From: an uncultured Bacteroidales bacterium
Lineage (GTDB): Bacteria > Bacteroidota > Bacteroidia > Bacteroidales > UBA932
Direction of reading: 5' to 3'
DNA length: 64,000 nucleotides
Assembly (NCBI GenBank): GCA_944323445.1
Contig: CALUSM010000009.1
Span: 1-64,000 of the forward strand
Shown: piece by piece, positions 60,206 to 64,000 of the stretch
How positions within the stretch are numbered: the first letter of the stretch is position 1
Layout: each line of letters starts with the position of its first letter
Position numbers and translations under genes: made by a program
Notes under the pieces: model-generated
The model's input: the letters and a program-made list of their open reading frames with translations, nothing else
The model's database searches: none
What the model was told of the DNA's origin: nothing

Positions 60206-60373
60206 TTATTGGTTGAAGTTTAAAAATCCGAATGCAGCGACCACCTCCTTGCTGATATAGTCCCAGCGGATGATGATGCCGATGATGAGCAGCAGCCCTA
60301 TCCAGATGAATCCCTTGGTGGTGGGAGTCTGTTCTGAATACCAGTTTCTGAGTTTTCTGAAGGGATTGTCCAT
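60206..60373 (-). CDS. Small single-pass membrane protein (55 aa)
   Basis: Translating the minus strand from the ATG at 60373 gives 55 codons ending TAA at 60206. The peptide begins MDNPFRKLRNWYSEQ, has one clear membrane span (FIWIGLLLIIGIIIRW, about 22-37) and ends VVAAFGFLNFNQ. The basic N-terminus before the span predicts the N-terminus inside. Spacing is 20 bp after the acyl-CoA synthetase stop and 14 bp before the ferredoxin-subunit start, matching an operon gene. Too small for usual gene-finders; family not recognised. Confidence 0.65.
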   Translation of the reverse strand: MDNPFRKLRNWYSEQTPTTKGFIWIGLLLIIGIIIRWDYISKEVVAAFGFLNFNQ

Positions 60374-60393
60374 CGCTGTCTCAGGAGTTCCTG

Positions 60394-62460
60394 TTATTTT
60401 GCTGCGTCAGCTTTTTCTATCCTTATGCGGGCGTCCACTGCCGTTATGGACTTGGAGTTGCCCAACAGAGGGTTGATGTCCATCTCGTAGATTTCCGGGG
60501 CTGCGGCGCAAAGGGCCGACACACGGCGGATGACTTCGTTGAAGAGGACCAGGTTGACCCCCTCCTTGCCGCGGACTCCCTCAAGCAGCTTGATGGCTCT
60601 CAGTCCGTGAATCATCTCGTCTGCCTCGATCTTCGAGACAGGGGAGAGGGAGTAGTTGATGTCGTGGAGGGCCTCCACATAGATGCCTCCCAGACCGCAG
60701 AGGATCAGGTGGCCGAACTTCTCCTCCCTCTTGGCGCCTACGAACACCTCGGTGCCGCTGAGCATGGGCTGCAGCAGGACCCCTGTGGCATCCTTGATGC
60801 GCATCATGCGGTAAAATTCGGAGGACAGGGTGGTGTCATCCGTGATGTTGAGCGACACTCCTCCTACATCGGACTTGTGGATGGGGCCTACAACTTTCAT
60901 CACCACGGGATATTTTATTTCCTTGGCGGCCTCGAGGGCGTCACCGAGCTCGCTTACCACATACTCCCTGGAACGGTTGATGCCGGCGGCGTCAAGCAGC
61001 AGCTGCACTTGGTCGGGAGCCAGGTATCCGTTGCCGTTGGACTCGATCACCTCGCGGATCATCTTCTTGTCCACGGGAGGCAGGGTGCTGTCCTCGATAG
61101 GACGGGGGCGGTTCATTATCTTGACTATGGCTGAGCCGAGGGCCACTTCGTCGGGGAAGCTGATGCCTCCCTTGTCGTGGAAGGCCTGTATCTCGTCATG
61201 GGCGTTTACCACTGAGGGAAGGACGGGGTAGATGGGTTTGCTGGAAGTCTTGATTTTCTCGTTGATGAGGTCGTAGACATCGTATACTGTCGTCAGTCCG
61301 GGATTGCCGAATATGATGGTGATGGCATCCACGTCAAAGTCGTTCTCGCAGGCGTCCAGGATATAGCCCAGTTGCTCGGCGGTGCCGGTTGCCAGGAAGT
61401 CTATCGGGTTGGCCGTGGACGAGCCGATGTAGAGCTTCTTGAGCAGTTCCTCGGCCTTGGGGCCTGAGAGACGGGGTATCTCGATGCCGTTGGACGAGAG
61501 GATGTCGGTCTGCATGACGGCAGGACCGCCGGCATGGGTGACGATACCGACCTTGCGTCCCTTGGGCTCGGGACACATCATGGCGGCCGCTACGGTTACC
61601 AGCTCGTTTCGGCTGTAACACCTGATGATGCCGGTCTTGCGGAAGAGCGCGCTGACGGCCTTGTCGGGGGATGCGAGGGCACCGGTGTGGGATGAGGCGG
61701 CGCGGCTGCCAGCCTCGCTGTATCCGGCCTTGATGGCGGCAATCTTGGCTCCTTTTGCTATCAGGGAACGGGCATGTCTGGCCAGTTTGGCGGGATTGTT
61801 CATGCTTTCGATGTATAGCATGATTACAGGGGAACTCTTGCCGTGCACGTAGTTCTCGTCCATGTATTCGAGCGCGTCCTCCACTCCTATCTGGGCGCAG
61901 TTGCCCACTGAGAATACCTGACTGAAGTGCAGGCCGAGCTGCATGGCGGCCTCAAGGATGAATACGATGGTGGCTCCGGAACCGGAGATGAGGGTGGCTC
62001 CCAGAGGATTGATCTTGGGCACGGGTTGGATGAAGGCTCCGATATAGTGATGGGTCATCACTCCTACGCAGTTGGGGCCGATGAGCGCGGTGTTGGTGGA
62101 GTTGCAGACTTCGGTGATCTTTCTTTCCCACTCAGCGCCCTCCTTGCTGTCCTCCTTGAATCCTGCGGAGAGGATGATGATGGCCTTGCAGGCTTTCTTG
62201 TTGCAGAGGGTCTCGACGGTGGACAGACACATCTTCGCCGGGATGGCGAGAATAGCGCAGTCTACGGAGGGAAGCAGCTCTATGTCCCTGTAGGACTTGA
62301 CTCCCTGGGCTGTGTCGCACTTGGGGTTGACGACGTACAGTTCTCCGGAATAGTGAGTGTTCAGAAGATTCTTGAGGGTGGCTCCACCCGGTTTGTGGAC
62401 ATCGTCCGAACCCCCGACGACCACGATGCTCTTAGGTGTGATTAACTCTTTTGTTATCAT
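60394..62460 (-). CDS. Acyl-CoA synthetase (ADP-forming), fused alpha-beta
   Basis: A 688-residue acetate--CoA ligase (ADP-forming)-type enzyme converting acyl-CoA, ADP and phosphate to acid, CoA and ATP. Order: CoA-binding Rossmann domain (SIVVVGGSDDVHKPGGATLKNLL near 9-31), succinyl-CoA-ligase-like domains with the phosphohistidine segment ASSHTGALASPDKAV near 253-267, and a C-terminal ATP-grasp domain (from ~470, YPVVMKVVGPIHKSDVGGVSL near 520-540). ATG at 62460 gives MITKELITPKS; longer frames add a hydrophobic stretch in AT-rich DNA. It heads the operon with the 2-oxoacid oxidoreductase. Confidence 0.93.
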   Translation of the reverse strand: MITKELITPKSIVVVGGSDDVHKPGGATLKNLLNTHYSGELYVVNPKCDTAQGVKSYRDIELLPSVDCAILAIPAKMCLSTVETLCNKKACKAIIILSAGFKEDSKEGAEWERKITEVCNSTNTALIGPNCVGVMTHHYIGAFIQPVPKINPLGATLISGSGATIVFILEAAMQLGLHFSQVFSVGNCAQIGVEDALEYMDENYVHGKSSPVIMLYIESMNNPAKLARHARSLIAKGAKIAAIKAGYSEAGSRAASSHTGALASPDKAVSALFRKTGIIRCYSRNELVTVAAAMMCPEPKGRKVGIVTHAGGPAVMQTDILSSNGIEIPRLSGPKAEELLKKLYIGSSTANPIDFLATGTAEQLGYILDACENDFDVDAITIIFGNPGLTTVYDVYDLINEKIKTSSKPIYPVLPSVVNAHDEIQAFHDKGGISFPDEVALGSAIVKIMNRPRPIEDSTLPPVDKKMIREVIESNGNGYLAPDQVQLLLDAAGINRSREYVVSELGDALEAAKEIKYPVVMKVVGPIHKSDVGGVSLNITDDTTLSSEFYRMMRIKDATGVLLQPMLSGTEVFVGAKREEKFGHLILCGLGGIYVEALHDINYSLSPVSKIEADEMIHGLRAIKLLEGVRGKEGVNLVLFNEVIRRVSALCAAAPEIYEMDINPLLGNSKSITAVDARIRIEKADAAK

Positions 62461-62487
62461 TGCTCCAGATTTTCTACATATATTCTG

Positions 62488-62521
62488 CAAATATACGAAA
62501 TATATACTAAAAATATCCAAA
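62488..62521 (-). promoter_or_regulatory. Promoter of the acyl-CoA synthetase-vor operon
   Basis: On the minus strand TTTG (62518-62521), 22 nt, then TATATTTG (62488-62495) match the Bacteroidota two-part consensus. The start codon is 27 nt beyond. Confidence 0.7.
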
Positions 62522-62607
62522 CGGCTTATAATTTTAATTAACAATGCCGCAGTTTCTTAAAGTTTTAAATTCTTTACAAAAAATTCCGTATTTCCGCCGC
62601 TTATTCC

Positions 62608-62615
62608 TATATTTG
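62608..62615 (+). promoter_or_regulatory. -7 element abutting the amidohydrolase start
   Basis: TATATTTG ends 6 nt before the ATG at 62622. If used, transcription would begin at or near the start codon, giving a leaderless message. No well-spaced -33 is visible. Confidence 0.4.
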
Positions 62616-62621
62616 CTTTTT

Positions 62622-63893
62622 ATGAACCGTGATCTTCTAATCCGGAATGTCCTTCTTGAAGGCCGTTCCTGCGATATTTATATAAAGAAAGGAGTGATAT
62701 CCGGCATAGGTTCCGCACCGCAGTGCAGGGACGGTGTCCGGACACTCGACGGCCGCGGCATGAATGTGCTGCCGGCCTTTGTCAATATGCACACCCATGC
62801 CGGCATGACCCTGTTCCGCGGCATCTGCGAGGACATGCCCCTGAAGTCCTGGCTCGATGCGGTCTGGAAGGCCGAGACAGCCCTGGATGACGATCTGGTC
62901 TACTGGGGCACCAGGCTGGCCTGTCTGGAGATGATCCGCACTGGCACTGCGGTGTTCAACGATATGTACTGGCGGATTGACCGGGCTGCCCGTGCGGTGG
63001 AGGACAGTGGAATGAGGGCTCATCTGACCTACTGCTTCCTTGACGGCGGTGATCCGGAAAAACAGCGCCGTCAGAGGGATGAATGCAGGGCCATGTACGA
63101 GGCGTCCCGCAACTGGTCTCCCAATGTACACTTCGGAGTATCCATCCACGCCCATTATACGGTCTGTGACGACAATATGCTATGGGCCGTTGAGTTTGCC
63201 CACAGCCACAATCTTCTGCTGCATACGCATCTCTCCGAGACGCAGTCTGAGAATGAGGACCACGGGGCCCGCTACGGCATCTCCCCGACCCGCCGCTTGG
63301 CGGACATGGGGCTGCTCGGCCGCGACCTGACCGCAGCCCACACTCTCTGGCTCAGCGACGAGGATGTCCGTCTGCTGGGGGAGTCCGGTACTACGGTGGT
63401 GCACAACATCAATTCCAACCTCAAGCTGGCTTCAGGCTGCCGGTTCAGGTACAATGAACTGAGGGATGCCGGAGCGAACGTGACCATGGGTACGGACGGG
63501 GCAGGCTCGTCTAACAATCTGGATCTGCGCGAGGCCCTCAAGACCGCCGCTCTGACGCAGAAGGCGTGGAGGAAGGACCCGGCGGCCCTGCCGTTGGACG
63601 AGCTGCTTGCGGCAGGTACTGTCAACGGTGCACGCGCTCTTGGCCTGAATTCCGGAAGGGTGGAGGAGGGAGCCCTCGCGGACCTGATTCTGGTGGACAC
63701 GGATTCGCCCTTCTTCGTCCCGGCACACAATTTTAAGGCCAATTTCATCTATTCGGCCAATTCCTCCTGCATCGATACCCTCATCTGCGGCGGCCGCATC
63801 CTGATGCAGGGCGGCAGGGTGGATGGACAGGAGGAGGTCCTTGCCCGGGCCAGAGAGGAGATTGCAAGATTTTTAAGAAAAATAAACGCATAA
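62622..63893 (+). CDS. mtaD: MtaD-like 5-methylthioadenosine/S-adenosylhomocysteine deaminase
   Basis: A 423-residue amidohydrolase of the TRZ/ATZ group. The metal site is PAFVNMHTHAGMTLFRG near 51-67 (HxH), FGVSIHAHYTVCDDN near 170-184, LLHTHLSETQSENE near 201-214, and the metal Asp in MGTDGAGSSNNLDLREA near 288-304. The surrounding residues fit adenosine-type deaminases that convert MTA, SAH or adenosine to the inosine form. ATG at 62622 was chosen as the extra N-terminus of the longer frame is AT-rich and unlike the family. A purine phosphorylase gene follows within 5 bp. Confidence 0.88.
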   Translation: MNRDLLIRNVLLEGRSCDIYIKKGVISGIGSAPQCRDGVRTLDGRGMNVLPAFVNMHTHAGMTLFRGICEDMPLKSWLDAVWKAETALDDDLVYWGTRLACLEMIRTGTAVFNDMYWRIDRAARAVEDSGMRAHLTYCFLDGGDPEKQRRQRDECRAMYEASRNWSPNVHFGVSIHAHYTVCDDNMLWAVEFAHSHNLLLHTHLSETQSENEDHGARYGISPTRRLADMGLLGRDLTAAHTLWLSDEDVRLLGESGTTVVHNINSNLKLASGCRFRYNELRDAGANVTMGTDGAGSSNNLDLREALKTAALTQKAWRKDPAALPLDELLAAGTVNGARALGLNSGRVEEGALADLILVDTDSPFFVPAHNFKANFIYSANSSCIDTLICGGRILMQGGRVDGQEEVLARAREEIARFLRKINA

Positions 63894-63898
63894 ATGAT

Positions 63899-64000
63899 AT
63901 GGATAATAGAATGACAGCAATAACGGAGGCTGCGCAGTACCTCGAAAGCCGCCTCGGAGGCCTGAAGCCTCAGGTCGGCATCATCCTGGGCAGCGGTCTG
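63899..64000 (+). CDS. Purine-nucleoside phosphorylase, N-terminal fragment
   Basis: An open frame from ATG at 63899 to the window edge encodes 34 residues, MDNRMTAITEAAQYLES followed by LKPQVGIILGSGL. The phosphate-binding GIILGSGL pattern is typical of trimeric (type I) purine-nucleoside phosphorylases, which cleave inosine and guanosine. The following part is outside the window. A nearby ATG at 63894 is blocked by TGA after six codons. Confidence 0.8.
   Translation, partial: MDNRMTAITEAAQYLESRLGGLKPQVGIILGSGL

Overview
This 64 kb window is chromosomal DNA from a moderately GC-rich member of the Bacteroidota, most likely order Bacteroidales. The evidence is a short 286-residue primary sigma factor, repeated intergenic matches to the Bacteroidota promoter signature TAnnTTTG (often with TTTG about 19-22 nt upstream), a Rho factor with a long disordered N-terminal insert, Bacteroidota-type families (GH97, DUF1573, MCE/AmiC/LptD cluster, PepD, BF3164-like propeller) and SPII-type lipoproteins. 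I cannot name the genus from sequence alone.

Layout. 1-315: array of 106-bp hairpin-bearing repeats. 316-6808: exported nitroreductase, GH97 glycosidase, tRNA-Thr, HI0933-type flavoprotein, and a minus-strand operon dnaN - DnaQ-like exonuclease - degenerate FAH-fold protein. 6896-19279: plus-strand housekeeping run (HtrA protease, RpoD, M3 peptidase, ArgS, YgiQ radical SAM protein, acidic protein, ClC channel with CBS domains, Tex). 19280-31605: a 34-codon ORF, a repeat-containing lipoprotein, and minus-strand pyrF, M20 peptidase, psd, cdsA, ftsH, rsfS; then birA, rpe, pepD, dnaA. 31789-38975: envelope and transcription genes (MCE protein, amidase, LptD, RidA, Rho). 39050-42646: ferredoxin, DUF1573 protein, MeaB, predicted metal exporter. 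42647-44599: accessory patch with a nested inverted-repeat element, an IS5-family insertion sequence and an unknown lipoprotein. 44637-53417: PyrC, GT2 transferase, DAACS symporter, nitrilase-type amidase, 5'-nucleotidase, coiled-coil protein + ZapA, 6S RNA, RNase Y and a small lipoprotein. 53401-57475: UmuDC mutasome with a FlK-type thioesterase, paired palindromes, a beta-propeller protein and an ORF6N protein. 57535-62460: a minus-strand catabolic operon. 62622-64000: nucleoside salvage (MtaD/SAH-deaminase family and the start of purine nucleoside phosphorylase).

Functional logic. The acyl-CoA synthetase (ADP-forming) - small membrane protein - four-subunit 2-oxoacid:ferredoxin oxidoreductase operon fits ATP-yielding oxidation of 2-oxoacids from amino acids. 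DnaA (30.2-31.6 kb) and DnaN (5.7-6.8 kb) are unlinked, but a perfect DnaA box lies just upstream of dnaN. The MCE-amidase genes diverge from lptD-ridA-rho, tying cell-wall and outer-membrane assembly to one intergenic promoter region. PyrF and PyrC represent scattered de novo pyrimidine synthesis.

I see no CRISPR array, prophage, defence island or biosynthetic cluster. The least explained elements are the 106-bp repeat array, the nested palindrome beside the IS element, the paired 40-nt palindromes at 55.5 kb, two small ORFs (34 and 55 aa) and the FAH-fold pseudoenzyme.
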